Shown: positions 24,909-33,962 of the stretch, one piece after another
How the letters are laid out: each line of letters opens with the position of its first letter
Position numbering within the stretch: the first letter of the stretch is position 1
NCBI RefSeq assembly: GCF_024734895.1
Contig: NZ_CP091430.1
Span: forward strand, 664,501 to 728,500
From: Paenibacillus spongiae
Lineage (GTDB): Bacteria > Bacillota > Bacilli > Paenibacillales > Paenibacillaceae
DNA: 64,000 bases
Reading direction: 5' to 3'
Position numbers and translations under genes: made by a program
The notes under the pieces: model-generated
Databases searched by the model: none
Told to the model about the DNA's origin: nothing
Seen by the model: the letters and a program-made list of their open reading frames with translations, nothing else

Positions 24909-25697
24909 TTACTCTCTAGCGGTACGCTCGGCGATGAGATCCGAAGGCAGCTTGCCGACGACCCGCTTGAAGGTGCGGATAAAATAGGACGGGTCGCTGT
25001 AACCCAGCTGCTCGGATATATCGTGAACCGTAAGCTGCGAGTGGCGCAATAAATACTGGGCGGTCTTCAATCGTTTCATATGGACGAATTCACTGATGGT
25101 CAAGCCTGTGACCTTGCGGAATATGGCGGCGGCATAGTTGGGGCTTACTCCGGTAACGGCCCCGAGCTCCACCTTTGTTATTTTGTCCCGGTAATGCTCA
25201 TCGATGTACCGCTTCATGCGTTCCGTATGCTGAACGGCCGATGGGGCTTTCTCCCCCTCGTCCACCTCGCGGCTGACGATAACCAGCACCTCCATCAGAA
25301 GCGCCGCGCACATGACGGAAAAATAAGGTCCGCGTTCGGTCCACTGCTCCTCGAGCAGGAGCAGCTTCTCGAGCACAAGCTCGGGCATATGCGAGGCCCA
25401 GTGGAGCGGAGCCTTGGCAGCGAGCAGGGGGAGCAGTCCGGATGCCTCGGACGCGGAGGGACTGAATTGGACCGTAATCAGGTCGCGAATCCCCCCGTCT
25501 CCCTTCAGCTCGAAGCCGGGACAGCCTGCGGGAATAAGCAGCAGTTCGTTCTTTCGGCAGACGTATGTGCGGCCTCTTAGCTCGTAATGGCTTTGTCCGA
25601 ACCGGACCCAGACGAAATAGTAGCTGTCGCTGCCGAGTCTGCGCCGGTCATGCCGGACAAATCCCCGTTCCTGTCGAATGTGAAATATGCTGAACAT
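24909..25697 (-). CDS. AraC-family transcriptional regulator
   Basis: This 262-residue regulator has a cupin-like N-terminal sensor part ([25 protein letters not shown] in outline, about 35-65) and a C-terminal AraC DNA-binding domain (about 160-262). The two helix-turn-helix units are visible: [20 protein letters not shown] and [20 protein letters not shown], then [12 protein letters not shown]. The ATG at 25697 follows GAGGGCTGCTTG; a TTG just before it is also possible. It is divergent from the short pyruvate kinase gene, with a 27-base inverted repeat between them, so it may control that gene and itself. Confidence 0.9.
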   Translation of the reverse strand: MFSIFHIRQERGFVRHDRRRLGSDSYYFVWVRFGQSHYELRGRTYVCRKNELLLIPAGCPGFELKGDGGIRDLITVQFSPSASEASGLLPLLAAKAPLHWASHMPELVLEKLLLLEEQWTERGPYFSVMCAALLMEVLVIVSREVDEGEKAPSAVQHTERMKRYIDEHYRDKITKVELGAVTGVSPNYAAAIFRKVTGLTISEFVHMKRLKTAQYLLRHSQLTVHDISEQLGYSDPSYFIRTFKRVVGKLPSDLIAERTARE

Positions 25698-25721
25698 CAA
25701 GCAGCCCTCAATTATTATAAG

Positions 25722-25748
25722 ACTATAGTATATTTACTGTACTATAGT
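25722..25748. promoter_or_regulatory. Inverted repeat in the AraC/pyruvate kinase divergent region
   Basis: ACTATAGTA (25722-25730) and TACTATAGT (25740-25748) are perfect 9-base arms with a 9-base spacer. It lies 25 bases upstream of the regulator start and 75 upstream of the kinase start. Probable operator; AraC proteins more often bind direct repeats, so another regulator is possible. Confidence 0.55.
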
Positions 25749-25823
25749 TCATCGATATTGAACAGCGGCTCCTATACAATAGTATTCAATAGGAGAGAAA
25801 GTTCGATAGGAGCGGATGACAAG

Positions 25824-26855
25824 ATGATGAAGACACAAATTGTCTGTACGATGGGGCCTGCCTGTTTGTCGGCAAGTATGCTGGAGGACATGATCGAAGC
25901 AGGCATGAATATAGCAAGACTGAATTTGGCGCATGGCGGGCTGGACGATCATCGGGGGCGGATTACTGCCGTTCGGGAAGCTTCCCGCAAGCTTAATAAG
26001 CCTGTCCAAATCATGCTCGATATCAAAGGGCCGGAAATTCGCACGGGCATCCTGGAGGAGCCGTCTTATCTTCTGAAGAGCGGCGAATTCTTGACGTTGA
26101 CGACGGAAGAGATCGTTGGCACCGACAAACGCATATCGGTATCGTATGACATGACCCGCGACGTAACCGCAGGCACGAGCATCATGATCGACGACGGGCT
26201 AATCGAACTCCAGGTCGTGCGGGTTGAAGGGACGGAGGTTGTCTGCGTTATTGTGAACGGAGGCGTCATCAAATCGCGCAAAGGCGTGAACCTGCCGGGT
26301 ATCCGCACCTCGCTGCCGGGCGTTACGGATCGGGACAAGCTGCACATCAAGTTCGGCGTGGAAACAGGCGTTGAGATCATCGCGATGTCGTTCGTTCGCC
26401 GTGCGGAGGATGTGCGCGAGGTGAAGCAGATTCTGTCCGATTTGGGGGCCGCTCATATCCAGGTCATTTCGAAAATCGAAAATCAAGAGGGACTAGAGGA
26501 GCTTGATGCGATTATCGAAGCTTCCGACGGCATTATGGTCGCGCGCGGCGACCTGGGCGTGGAAATTCCGATCGAGGACGTTCCGATTGCGCAGAAGCGG
26601 ATGATCGCAGCCTGCAATAAGGCGGGCAAATTCGTCATTACCGCGACGCAAATGCTGGAATCGATGCAGCATCAGCCGCGTCCGACCCGCGCGGAGGCAA
26701 GCGACGTGGCCAACGCCGTATGGGACGGAACGGATGCGGTCATGCTCTCCGGCGAGACGGCCTCCGGCCAGTATCCGCTGGAATCGGTCCGTACGATGGC
26801 CGCAATCGCAGAGAAAGCGGAGCTTGCGGCGAATAAAGATTTGATTGAAGCCTAA
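25824..26855 (+). CDS. Short pyruvate kinase lacking the C-terminal domain
   Basis: The 343 residues cover the TIM barrel and the B domain of pyruvate kinase. Visible are [37 protein letters not shown], the catalytic lysine in [29 protein letters not shown] and [19 protein letters not shown]. It ends at [20 protein letters not shown] plus about 15 residues. The C-terminal alpha/beta domain of usual enzymes (about 470-585 residues) is absent, and a terminator follows at once, so this is a natural end rather than a visible frameshift. The ATG pair at 25824 follows TAGGAGCGG. It may be a paralogue with unusual regulation or substrate; divergent AraC control fits a specialised role. Confidence 0.85.
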   Translation: MMKTQIVCTMGPACLSASMLEDMIEAGMNIARLNLAHGGLDDHRGRITAVREASRKLNKPVQIMLDIKGPEIRTGILEEPSYLLKSGEFLTLTTEEIVGTDKRISVSYDMTRDVTAGTSIMIDDGLIELQVVRVEGTEVVCVIVNGGVIKSRKGVNLPGIRTSLPGVTDRDKLHIKFGVETGVEIIAMSFVRRAEDVREVKQILSDLGAAHIQVISKIENQEGLEELDAIIEASDGIMVARGDLGVEIPIEDVPIAQKRMIAACNKAGKFVITATQMLESMQHQPRPTRAEASDVANAVWDGTDAVMLSGETASGQYPLESVRTMAAIAEKAELAANKDLIEA

Positions 26856-26880
26856 TCATCGTTTAAAGTTAATAGAGCGG

Positions 26881-26941
26881 GGCGCGAATGCGCGGGTAGA
26901 CCGGATGCGATGGTATCCGGCCCGGCAGACGCGCCTTTTTT
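26881..26941 (+). terminator. Terminator of the short pyruvate kinase gene
   Basis: GGCGCG ... CGCGCC with an inner CCGGAT/ATCCGG stem, followed by TTTTTT. Confidence 0.7.
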
Positions 26942-26972
26942 GCGAATTGCTAACGTTAGGCGGGATTAGAAG

Positions 26973-28913
26973 ATGCACGTATTAACGGTTGATTATATAA
27001 CGAAGAGCTATGGCGACAAAATGCTGTTCGAAGACGTCTCATTCGGGATCGAATCCGGCGACAAGATCGGCATCATTGGGATAAACGGTACGGGAAAATC
27101 TACGTTTATGAAGGTTGTTGCAGGAATAGAGCCCCCTGATTCGGGCTCTATTCTCGTTGTCGGCGGCGTGAGCGTCCGGATGCTGTCGCAGGATCCGGCA
27201 TTCGATCCGGAGATGACGGTGCTGGAGCATGTGCTCGGGGGGGATTCCGAGCAGATGCGCGCCGTGCGCGAATACGCCGAAGCGCTGCAGGCGCTGGAGC
27301 TGAGCCCGGGCGATGCGGCTCTGCAGGAGCGTCTCGTGCGTACGAACACACGGATGGATGAGCTGGAAGCGTGGAGCCTGGAGAGCGAAGCGAAGACGGC
27401 TCTCACCAAGCTTGGCATCGCTCAGTTCGATGTCAAGCTGGGAACGCTGTCCGGCGGGCAGCGCAAGCGGGTTGCGATGGCGGCCGCGTTAGTGCAGCCG
27501 TCCGATGTGCTGCTGCTCGACGAGCCGACCAACCACATCGATAATGAATCGGTCGCGTGGCTGGAGCAGATGCTGCAGAAGCGCAAGGGCGCCCTGCTCA
27601 TGATCACGCATGACCGGTATTTTCTGGACCGCGTCAGCAACCGGATCCTGGAGCTCGATCGGGGGCGTGCCCATTTCTACACGGCGAACTACAGCCGCTT
27701 CGTCGAATTGAAGCTGGAGCGGGAGGAGCGGGAGGCCGCATCCGAAGCAAAGCGTAAAAATTTGCTGCGCAATGAGCTGGCTTGGATGCGCAGAGGGGCG
27801 AAAGCGCGCTCGACGAAGCAGAAGGCGCGGATCGAACGGTTCGAGACGCTGCAGGCATCCGCGCCGGATAAGGCCCTCGGGAAGCTGGAGGTATCCGTAG
27901 CTTCGTCCCGGCTCGGGAGAAAGATCGTCGAGCTGGAAGGGGTGACGAAGTCGTTCGGCGGCAAGGCCGTGATCCGCGGCTTCGATTACATTGCCGTTCC
28001 GGAAGATCGCGTCGGCATTGTCGGCCGCAACGGGCAGGGGAAGTCGACGCTGCTGAAGCTGATTGCAAGGCAGCTGCAGCCGGATGCGGGCGAGGTCAAG
28101 CTCGGCCCGACCGTGCGGCTTGGCGTATTCTCCCAGGAGAGGGAGGAGATGGATGAGAGTCTGCGCGTCATCGATTACATCCGCGAAGGCGCAGAGCGGG
28201 TGACCACCTCCGATGGAACAACCGTATCGGCTTCCCAGATGCTGGAGCGGTTTCTATTCCCGCCGGCGCAGCAGTGGTCGCCGATCTCGAAGCTCTCCGG
28301 GGGCGAGAAGCGCCGCGTGCAGCTGCTGCGCGTCCTGATGGACGCGCCCAATGTGCTGCTGCTCGACGAGCCCACTAACGATCTGGATATTGCCACGCTG
28401 ACCGTACTCGAAGACTACTTGGACGACTTCCCGGGCGTTGTGTTCATCGTTTCGCATGACCGGTATTTCCTGGACCGTACGGCTGAGCGCATCTTCGCCT
28501 TCGAGGGCGACGGCGTCATTACGCAGCATGTCGGCAACTTCACCGAGTACATGGAGCATAAGGAAGCAGCGGCCGGGGATACGGGTGGCCGCGCAAGCGC
28601 TTCTGTCAGTGCGCCAAGCACGCAGGCGGCGGATGGAGGTTTCTCGAACGGAAGAGAGGAGAAGCAGCGTCCGCTGAAGATGTCCTACAAGGAGCAGAAG
28701 GAATTCGAAACGATCGATGACGATATCGAGAAGGCGGAGGAAGGACTGCAGGAGATCGGGCTCCGCATGGAGGCGGCGGTGAGCGATTCAATGCTGCTGC
28801 AGCAGCTGCTCGCCGAGCAGCAGGAGCTGGAAGCGAAGCTGGAGCATCTGATGGAACGCTGGACGTACCTGAACGAGCTGGCGGAGCTCATTGCCGCGAA
28901 CAAGAGAGGCTAG
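26973..28913 (+). CDS. ABC-F family ATPase (Uup/YfmR-type ribosome-associated)
   Basis: This 646-residue protein has two ABC domains in one chain and no membrane segments, the layout of ABC-F translation factors. Domain 1 has Walker A GINGTGKST (about 37-45), the LSGGQRKRVAMA signature and VLLLDEPTNHID. The interdomain linker (about 240-300) is highly charged and contains ARSTKQKARIERFE. Domain 2 has GRNGQGKST, KLSGGEKRRVQLL and LLLDEPTNDLD. The last 70 residues form a coiled coil (EAAVSDSMLLQQLLAEQQEL), as in Uup. Such proteins act on stalled ribosomes. It is transcribed alone with a terminator at 29011. Confidence 0.9.
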   Translation: MHVLTVDYITKSYGDKMLFEDVSFGIESGDKIGIIGINGTGKSTFMKVVAGIEPPDSGSILVVGGVSVRMLSQDPAFDPEMTVLEHVLGGDSEQMRAVREYAEALQALELSPGDAALQERLVRTNTRMDELEAWSLESEAKTALTKLGIAQFDVKLGTLSGGQRKRVAMAAALVQPSDVLLLDEPTNHIDNESVAWLEQMLQKRKGALLMITHDRYFLDRVSNRILELDRGRAHFYTANYSRFVELKLEREEREAASEAKRKNLLRNELAWMRRGAKARSTKQKARIERFETLQASAPDKALGKLEVSVASSRLGRKIVELEGVTKSFGGKAVIRGFDYIAVPEDRVGIVGRNGQGKSTLLKLIARQLQPDAGEVKLGPTVRLGVFSQEREEMDESLRVIDYIREGAERVTTSDGTTVSASQMLERFLFPPAQQWSPISKLSGGEKRRVQLLRVLMDAPNVLLLDEPTNDLDIATLTVLEDYLDDFPGVVFIVSHDRYFLDRTAERIFAFEGDGVITQHVGNFTEYMEHKEAAAGDTGGRASASVSAPSTQAADGGFSNGREEKQRPLKMSYKEQKEFETIDDDIEKAEEGLQEIGLRMEAAVSDSMLLQQLLAEQQELEAKLEHLMERWTYLNELAELIAANKRG

Positions 28914-29308
28914 CGGGCGCTGCTGCCGGCTCCCGTCGTGTAAGGCTGCTCAGTGTGCGGGCAGTTCTTGACGTTATCGTAGTAAATGGCTAACTGAATA
29001 TTCAATAATCAAAGAAACACTTCCCTCCGCCGGGGGGGGAAGTGTTTCTTGTATATGTGGCAGCGTGATGGATCGATGAACTACGGCTATGTATGAGCTG
29101 CGCGTATTTATTTCGCTGTCCTGCGGGAGTGAATTGATATTCGTACTGGAATACAGCTGCTGGTTTAACGTTTTGCCTTCTATGTCTAGAGAAAGTTTAG
29201 CAAGTTTAATGTTAATTGTCGTAAGAATACTAATTTTCGTTGAATGGGTTAATCTCCCATTTGCCTCGTTTCAATTCGAATGGCATTGAACACTTCAGAT
29301 ATTCTTAT
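28914..29308. other. Intergenic region
   Basis: Apart from the terminator at 29011-29052 no gene or convincing site is seen. A 66-codon open frame at 29089 lacks a ribosome site and looks incidental. Confidence 0.5.
29011..29052. terminator. Rho-independent terminator
   Basis: AAGAAACACTTCCC pairs with GGGAAGTGTTTCTT, followed by a T-containing stretch; it can act on either strand. Confidence 0.85.
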
Positions 29309-29473
29309 TCATTCTATGCTCAGAGCCGTCCAAATAATAAGCACGTATATTAAAGCAGCCAATGCTATTGCAGAGCCAAGAGCTATTATTATGATCGACC
29401 GATATCGCCTGAAGAAGCTCGAAATGGACTTTGGCTCTCCTTTACGATCTTCCTTCGTATAGTTCATAGACAA
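29309..29473 (-). CDS. Small single-pass membrane protein (54 residues)
   Basis: On the minus strand AAGGAGG (29480-29486) is followed at good distance by a TTG (29473), with an in-frame ATG two codons later. The frame reads MSMNYTKEDRKGEPKSISSF, then FRRYRS, then a membrane helix IIIIALGSAIALAALIYVLI, ending in WTALSIE. The strong ribosome site, the basic residues before the helix and the clean hydrophobic segment support a real small membrane protein with a cytoplasmic N-terminus. Function unknown; it stands alone between two terminators. Confidence 0.6.
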   Translation of the reverse strand: MSMNYTKEDRKGEPKSISSFFRRYRSIIIIALGSAIALAALIYVLIIWTALSIE

Positions 29474-29602
29474 ATAGTACCTCCTTACATGGGTTTCCTT
29501 TTATTAACTTTACCTTAAATATAAGGATGTATTACTAAAAGTATAAAGTGGAAATATCTGCTGTCAATCATCCGCTCTTGTTCGGCTGCCGCCCCTAATA
29601 AG

Positions 29603-29658
29603 TGAAAAACAGGCTGTCCCTTATGCAGCCTAATACTGCGGAAGGGACAACCTGTTAT
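29603..29658 (-). terminator. Terminator of dps
   Basis: Read on the minus strand, AACAGGTTGTCCCTT and AAGGGACAGCCTGTT form the stem and TTTTT follows, 15 bases after the dps stop. Confidence 0.85.
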
Positions 29659-29673
29659 GATCGGTCCGCTATA

Positions 29674-30129
29674 TTAGCGGCCGTTGAATGCTTTGAGCAT
29701 CCAGACATGCTTCTCTAGCGAACTATGAATGGCAAGCAGCATATCGGCAGTCGTCTCGTCGCCCTGCTTCTGTGCCGTTTCCATGCCTTCCTTCAGCTCG
29801 CCGATGATGGTCGTGAAGTCGCCGATAATGGAATCGACCATTTGCTCGGCTGTTTCCGTGCCGCCGGCTTCCTTCACGCTGGATGTTTCCAAATAGCGTT
29901 TCATGGTCGCCTCGGGTTTGCCTTCCAGCGCCAGCAGGCGCTCGGCGATCTCATCGACGTGCAGAGCCGCTTCTTCATAGAGCTCTTGGAATTTAACGTG
30001 CAAAGTGAAGAACTGCTGGCCCTTCACGTACCAGTGATAGTTGTGCAGCTTTACGTAGAGGACGCTCCAGTTGGATACCTGCTTGTTCAGAATCGCCTGA
30101 ATTGTTTTGTCTGCCTCTGTTGTAGCCAT
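29674..30129 (-). CDS. dps: Dps/MrgA-family mini-ferritin
   Basis: This 151-residue protein has the Dps ferroxidase pattern across two subunits: [26 protein letters not shown] (His and Asp/Glu ligands) followed by [17 protein letters not shown]. These are the hallmark HNxHWxxxxxxFxxLHxxxE and HxDxxAER motifs. It stores iron and protects DNA from peroxide. The ATG at 30129 follows GAAGGAGTGGTTCAATC. A PerR-like box lies about 315 bases upstream on the same strand with a possible small ORF between, so peroxide control through PerR is plausible, as for MrgA in Bacillus. A terminator follows. Confidence 0.93.
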   Translation of the reverse strand: MATTEADKTIQAILNKQVSNWSVLYVKLHNYHWYVKGQQFFTLHVKFQELYEEAALHVDEIAERLLALEGKPEATMKRYLETSSVKEAGGTETAEQMVDSIIGDFTTIIGELKEGMETAQKQGDETTADMLLAIHSSLEKHVWMLKAFNGR

Positions 30130-30168
30130 GATTGAACCACTCCTTCTGTATGATCTTCTATACCTTCT

Positions 30169-30399
30169 TTAAACATGTTGTCCGTATACGAATCGGGAAG
30201 CCATTGCTATCAGCGGGCGCGGCTGCATATCTGCAGCTGGTATAACGTGCCGGTAACGCCGGCCCTGCACGCCTCCGAAGGCGAACACGACTTCCGATTC
30301 GAGCGGTTCAACCTCGCCGCTTTCATTATGGCGCACTTTCAAGCCGATTATTCCCAGCCTGCCCGATTCAACCTCGATTAGTGTAATGATCAGGCTCAA
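30169..30399 (-). CDS. Possible small protein between the PerR box and dps
   Basis: A 76-codon frame from TTG at 30399 (LGIIGLKVRHNESGEVEPLE in its middle) ends 40 bases before dps, just downstream of the PerR-like box. The composition is plausible for a beta-rich protein, but there is no good ribosome site and no family I recognise. The region may instead be only the dps leader; a frame on the other strand also stays open. Confidence 0.25.
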   Translation of the reverse strand: MSLIITLIEVESGRLGIIGLKVRHNESGEVEPLESEVVFAFGGVQGRRYRHVIPAADMQPRPLIAMASRFVYGQHV

Positions 30400-30442
30400 A
30401 TGGCGCGGACCCGATTCTATGTGGACAATAATTATTACTAAA

Positions 30443-30457
30443 TTAAAATTATTATAA
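30443..30457 (-). promoter_or_regulatory. PerR/Fur-like box overlapping a promoter
   Basis: TTAAAATTATTATAA matches the PerR box TTATAATNATTATAA at 14 of 15 positions. On the minus strand a TTGACA (30469-30474) lies 17 bases from a weak -10 that overlaps the box. It reads toward dps. Confidence 0.65.
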
Positions 30458-30488
30458 ATAAGGACGGATGTCAAGTTATATTTGCCAT

Positions 30489-30890
30489 TTATCCCTTCAT
30501 CAGCTTCACCGCATACTCGCGATTTCGCGGACCGTCGAATTCACAAAAGTAGATCCCTTGCCATCTGCCCAGAAGAAGCTTGCCTCCCGAGACGATGACG
30601 GTTTGCGAGCTTCCGGCCGTCATTGCTTTGAGATGAGAGGCGGTATTGCCTTCCGCGTGGCGGTATTTCGGATGCTCCCAGGGGTAAACCTCATCCAGCC
30701 GCATAAGGACGTCATGCTTCACGTCGGGGTCGGCATTCTCTTGGATCGTTAATCCGGCTGTTGTATGCGGGCAGTAGATGACGGCCAATCCATCGGCAAG
30801 CTGTTCTTGTTTGACGATGGAGGCGATCTCGCGCGTAATATCGATCATTTCATCGCGTTTGGATGTACGGAGCGTACGATGGATGAGCAT
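30489..30890 (-). CDS. yjbQ: YjbQ family (UPF0047) protein
   Basis: This 133-residue protein shows the compact UPF0047 pattern: GLAVIYCPHTTAGLTIQENADP, HLKAMTAGSSQTVIVSGGKL and LGRWQGIYFCEFDGPRNRE. The start at 30890 (MLIHRTLRTSKRDEM) follows AAGGAGTGAAGTCC; longer upstream readings run into the galU promoter region and are not used. E. coli YjbQ can complement thiamine phosphate synthase activity weakly; the real role in Firmicutes is not established. It is divergent from galU. Confidence 0.92.
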   Translation of the reverse strand: MLIHRTLRTSKRDEMIDITREIASIVKQEQLADGLAVIYCPHTTAGLTIQENADPDVKHDVLMRLDEVYPWEHPKYRHAEGNTASHLKAMTAGSSQTVIVSGGKLLLGRWQGIYFCEFDGPRNREYAVKLMKG

Positions 30891-31137
30891 GGACTTCACT
30901 CCTTGGTGGCATGAGATTGCTCCAAGTGTGGCATGAAAGGAAAGTGATGTCAAATTCGCGCGGCAAAAGGCGAGGATGATGAACTTTTTTATTGGCGGGC
31001 ATGGTAGAATGAGGGAAATGGGGGTATGATGAATAAAGATATGAAAGTGCGGAATGACCGCCATTTCGGCTGTTTGAACAGTCGATAGACGGCCTGCATT
31101 CACTGCAGCATCGTTCGCAGGAAGGAGACGTTTCATT

Positions 31138-32040
31138 GTGACACAAAAAGTACGGAAAGCCATTATTCCAGCGGGGGGGCTCGGGACGAGATTTCTGCCG
31201 GCGACGAAAGCGCAGCCGAAGGAGATGCTGCCTCTGATCGATAAACCGGCCATTCAATATATCGTGGAGGAAGCGGTCGCTTCCGGCATTGAAAGCATCA
31301 TGATCGTTACAGGACGGAACAAGCGGGCAATCGAGGATCACTTTGACAAATCATTCGAGCTGGAATATGAGCTCGAGGCTCATGGCAAAGCAGACATGCT
31401 GGAGCTGGTCCGCAGCATATCGCACATGGCGGATATCTGCTATACCCGCCAACGCGAGCCGCTCGGACTCGGGCACGCCGTGCTCAGCGCGCGCAGCTTC
31501 ATTAAGGACGAACCGTTCGCGGTTCTGCTGGGCGACGATATTCTATTGTCCGAGCCGCCTTGCCTGAGACGGATGATCGACCTGTATGAGGCGGAACCGT
31601 CTTCGGTCGTCGCCGTGATGGAGGTGCCATGGGACCAGACGCATAAATACGGCATCGTCGATCTCGATGAGCGGGCAGGACAAGGACGCGTGAGCGGCCT
31701 GATCGAGAAGCCTGCGCCGGGAGAGGCGCCTTCGAATTTGGCCGTTGTCGGCCGCTACCTCCTGGAGCCGGGGATATTCGATCTACTGGAACGCGCGGAG
31801 CCGGGCAAGGGCGGAGAAATTCAATTGACCGACAGCCTGCAGCGTCTGAATTTGATCTCGCCGCTTCAAGCCTACCGCTTCGACGGCCGCCGGTATGATG
31901 TGGGCGACAAGCTTGGCTTTGTCCAGGCTACGATCGATCTGGCATTGGAGCGGGACGATTTGTCGGAGGACGTACATCACTATTTACTCCAGAAGCTGCA
32001 GACCGGCGGGAAGCAAGCGAGCCGAACGACAAGCCTATAG
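31138..32040 (+). CDS. galU: UTP-glucose-1-phosphate uridylyltransferase
   Basis: This 300-residue nucleotidyltransferase makes UDP-glucose for cell-wall teichoic acids, glycolipids and exopolysaccharide. The N-terminal motif AIIPAGGLGTRFLPATKAQP binds UTP, followed by KEMLPLIDKPAIQYIVEEAV. GLGHAVLSARSFI and the central LLGDDIL motif bind the sugar nucleotide, and EKPAPGEAPSNLAVVGRY carries the catalytic region. The GTG at 31138 follows GAAGGAGACGTTTCATT. It appears to be a single-gene unit (gtaB-type in Bacillus naming). Confidence 0.94.
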   Translation: MTQKVRKAIIPAGGLGTRFLPATKAQPKEMLPLIDKPAIQYIVEEAVASGIESIMIVTGRNKRAIEDHFDKSFELEYELEAHGKADMLELVRSISHMADICYTRQREPLGLGHAVLSARSFIKDEPFAVLLGDDILLSEPPCLRRMIDLYEAEPSSVVAVMEVPWDQTHKYGIVDLDERAGQGRVSGLIEKPAPGEAPSNLAVVGRYLLEPGIFDLLERAEPGKGGEIQLTDSLQRLNLISPLQAYRFDGRRYDVGDKLGFVQATIDLALERDDLSEDVHHYLLQKLQTGGKQASRTTSL

Positions 32041-32183
32041 ACGAAAATGATAGCAACCTTGCTCTGATCCAAGTAAACCGGCGATTGTAGAACATTTTGC
32101 CTGTGCATCGAGTTGTGCTCAATCAATCGTTCCATCTTCCTGGCTGTCCATAATATGTTGAAAGCGAGGCATTCAACATTACG

Positions 32184-33134
32184 ATGAAACGGATTAAAGC
32201 GATGACCCGAATGCTGCTGATCGCCATCGTACCGGTTCTTATCCTAACCGGCCATTCGGGCTGCGGCATGGGCGGCGTTGGCAGCTCCATTCAATCCATC
32301 TCGAACGACACGAATGACGGTGCGGCAGACGAAGCCGCCGGCCATCACGAAGGCGGCCACAGTCATCATGGTGCTGCCCCGATGCCGGCTTCTGACGAGC
32401 CAAGCGGATCAGGTTCCGGTCAGGCAGCGGATGAAGCCCGGAAGGTTAAAGCGGTCTGGACATGGATCGGCGGCAAGCCCAAGGCGGGCGAAGAGGCGCT
32501 TCTTCGGATCGCCATCGTCAGCGGCGAAGGGAAACTGGTAGATAAGCTGGATATCGGACATGAGAAGAAGCTGCATCTTATCGTCGTGAGCCGGGGCTTG
32601 TCGGAATTTATGCACCTGCATCCTGTGGAGGCGGCCGGCGGCGTGTTCGAGACCCGGGTGACGTTCCCGTCTGGGGGCGACTATAAGCTGACCGCCGATT
32701 ATATTCCGTCCGATATCGGCGCGACGACAAGCAGCAGCTGGGTTCAGGTAAAGGGCGAAGCTCCGCTGGAGCCCGCATTGGCCGCAGATCGGGAGCTCGA
32801 ACAGGCGGAGGAAGGGGTTCGCGTAAATCTGGCCTTTCATCATCAGCCGAAAGCCGGGGAGGAAGCGGTGATGACGTTCTCGTTCAAGGAGGACGCCGGC
32901 GAGGAGCAGCCGATTCGGGACCTGCAGCCTTATCTGGGCGCTATCGGCCATGTCGTCATTATGGACAGCAAGGCACAGCACTATTTGCATGTTCATCCGC
33001 TGGACGATCAAGGGACCGGACCAGAGGCGGCATTCGCCACGACGTTCCCGGCAAGCGGCATGTATAAGATATGGGGACAATTTCAACGCGGCGGCAAAGT
33101 ATTCGTCGTTTCTTTTGTCTTGAACGTTACATAG
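32184..33134 (+). CDS. His-rich secreted or lipoprotein-like protein
   Basis: This 316-residue exported protein begins with a signal segment (MLLIAIVPVLILTGHSGCG), with a Cys just after it that could be lipidated although the lipobox is poor. A His-rich stretch (HHEGGHSHHG, about 53-62) suggests metal binding. Two similar beta domains follow (about 85-190 and 205-316), each with a MHLHP- or LHVHP-type motif (FMHLHPVEAAGG and YLHVHPLDDQG) next to a FPSGGDYKL or FPASGMYKIW strand. This repeated His pattern recalls secreted copper/heavy-metal handling proteins. The start has no strong site. It is a stand-alone gene before araD; the metal is not predictable. Confidence 0.65.
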   Translation: MKRIKAMTRMLLIAIVPVLILTGHSGCGMGGVGSSIQSISNDTNDGAADEAAGHHEGGHSHHGAAPMPASDEPSGSGSGQAADEARKVKAVWTWIGGKPKAGEEALLRIAIVSGEGKLVDKLDIGHEKKLHLIVVSRGLSEFMHLHPVEAAGGVFETRVTFPSGGDYKLTADYIPSDIGATTSSSWVQVKGEAPLEPALAADRELEQAEEGVRVNLAFHHQPKAGEEAVMTFSFKEDAGEEQPIRDLQPYLGAIGHVVIMDSKAQHYLHVHPLDDQGTGPEAAFATTFPASGMYKIWGQFQRGGKVFVVSFVLNVT

Positions 33135-33196
33135 CCGGAGCGCTTCATATATACTTGCACTAGAAAGATCATTTCTTCATGGGAGGATCGATCAGG

Positions 33197-33892
33197 ATGT
33201 TGGAGGAACTAAAGCGCTCGGTATGGGAGGCCAATATGGACCTGCCCAGATACGGAATGGTAACGTTTACATGGGGAAATGTAAGCGGTATCGACCGGGA
33301 GAGCGGCTATATTGTGATCAAGCCGAGCGGCGTGCCTTACGAGGAGCTCAGGCCGGACCAAATGGTCGTTGTGGATATGGACGGCCATGTAGTTGAAGGC
33401 GGTCTTCGCCCGTCTTCGGACACGCCGACGCACGCGGCGCTTTACCGCGCTTTTGCAGAGATCGGCGGAATCGTACATACCCACTCCCCTTGGGCGACCA
33501 GCTGGGCCCAGGCGGGACGTGCCGTTCCGGCACTGGGAACGACTCATGCCGACTATTATTATGGCGAGGTTCCGTGCACGCGTCCGATGACGAAAGAGGA
33601 AATTAACGGGGATTATGAGCTCGAAACCGGCCATGTCATTATTGAAACCTTCGAACAACGCGGCATCGATCCGAACCAGGTTCCCGGGGTGCTCGTATAC
33701 AGCCATGCGCCGTTCTGCTGGGGCAAGGATCCGCATCATGCGGTTCACAATGCAGTCGTCCTGGAAGAAGTCGCCAAGATGGCTCTGCATACGTTCCAGC
33801 TTAATGCGGACGTTCAGCCGATGGATAGGAGCCTGCTCGATCGGCATTACTTGCGGAAGCATGGGAAGAATGCCTATTACGGTCAAAAGTAA
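33197..33892 (+). CDS. araD: L-ribulose-5-phosphate 4-epimerase
   Basis: This 231-residue class II aldolase-fold enzyme converts L-ribulose-5-phosphate to D-xylulose-5-phosphate. Zinc ligands appear in [16 protein letters not shown] (two His) and in [17 protein letters not shown], with [12 protein letters not shown] between. The N-terminal part is [20 protein letters not shown]. The ATG at 33197 follows GGAGGATCG; an earlier ATG at 33179 has no site. It is followed after about 70 bases by araB, giving an araDB pair. No araA isomerase or AraR is in this window. Confidence 0.95.
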   Translation: MLEELKRSVWEANMDLPRYGMVTFTWGNVSGIDRESGYIVIKPSGVPYEELRPDQMVVVDMDGHVVEGGLRPSSDTPTHAALYRAFAEIGGIVHTHSPWATSWAQAGRAVPALGTTHADYYYGEVPCTRPMTKEEINGDYELETGHVIIETFEQRGIDPNQVPGVLVYSHAPFCWGKDPHHAVHNAVVLEEVAKMALHTFQLNADVQPMDRSLLDRHYLRKHGKNAYYGQK

Positions 33893-33962
33893 CTGGACAC
33901 TGCAGCATATTTATTTGAACTTATAGGTTTCGGTCATAAAAACTATTAGGGGGAAGAAGCGG

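Noticed and set aside
29089-29289. 66-codon plus-strand frame in the gap after the ABC-F gene
   Set aside because: No ribosome site, low-complexity hydrophobic composition in AT-rich DNA and no family.
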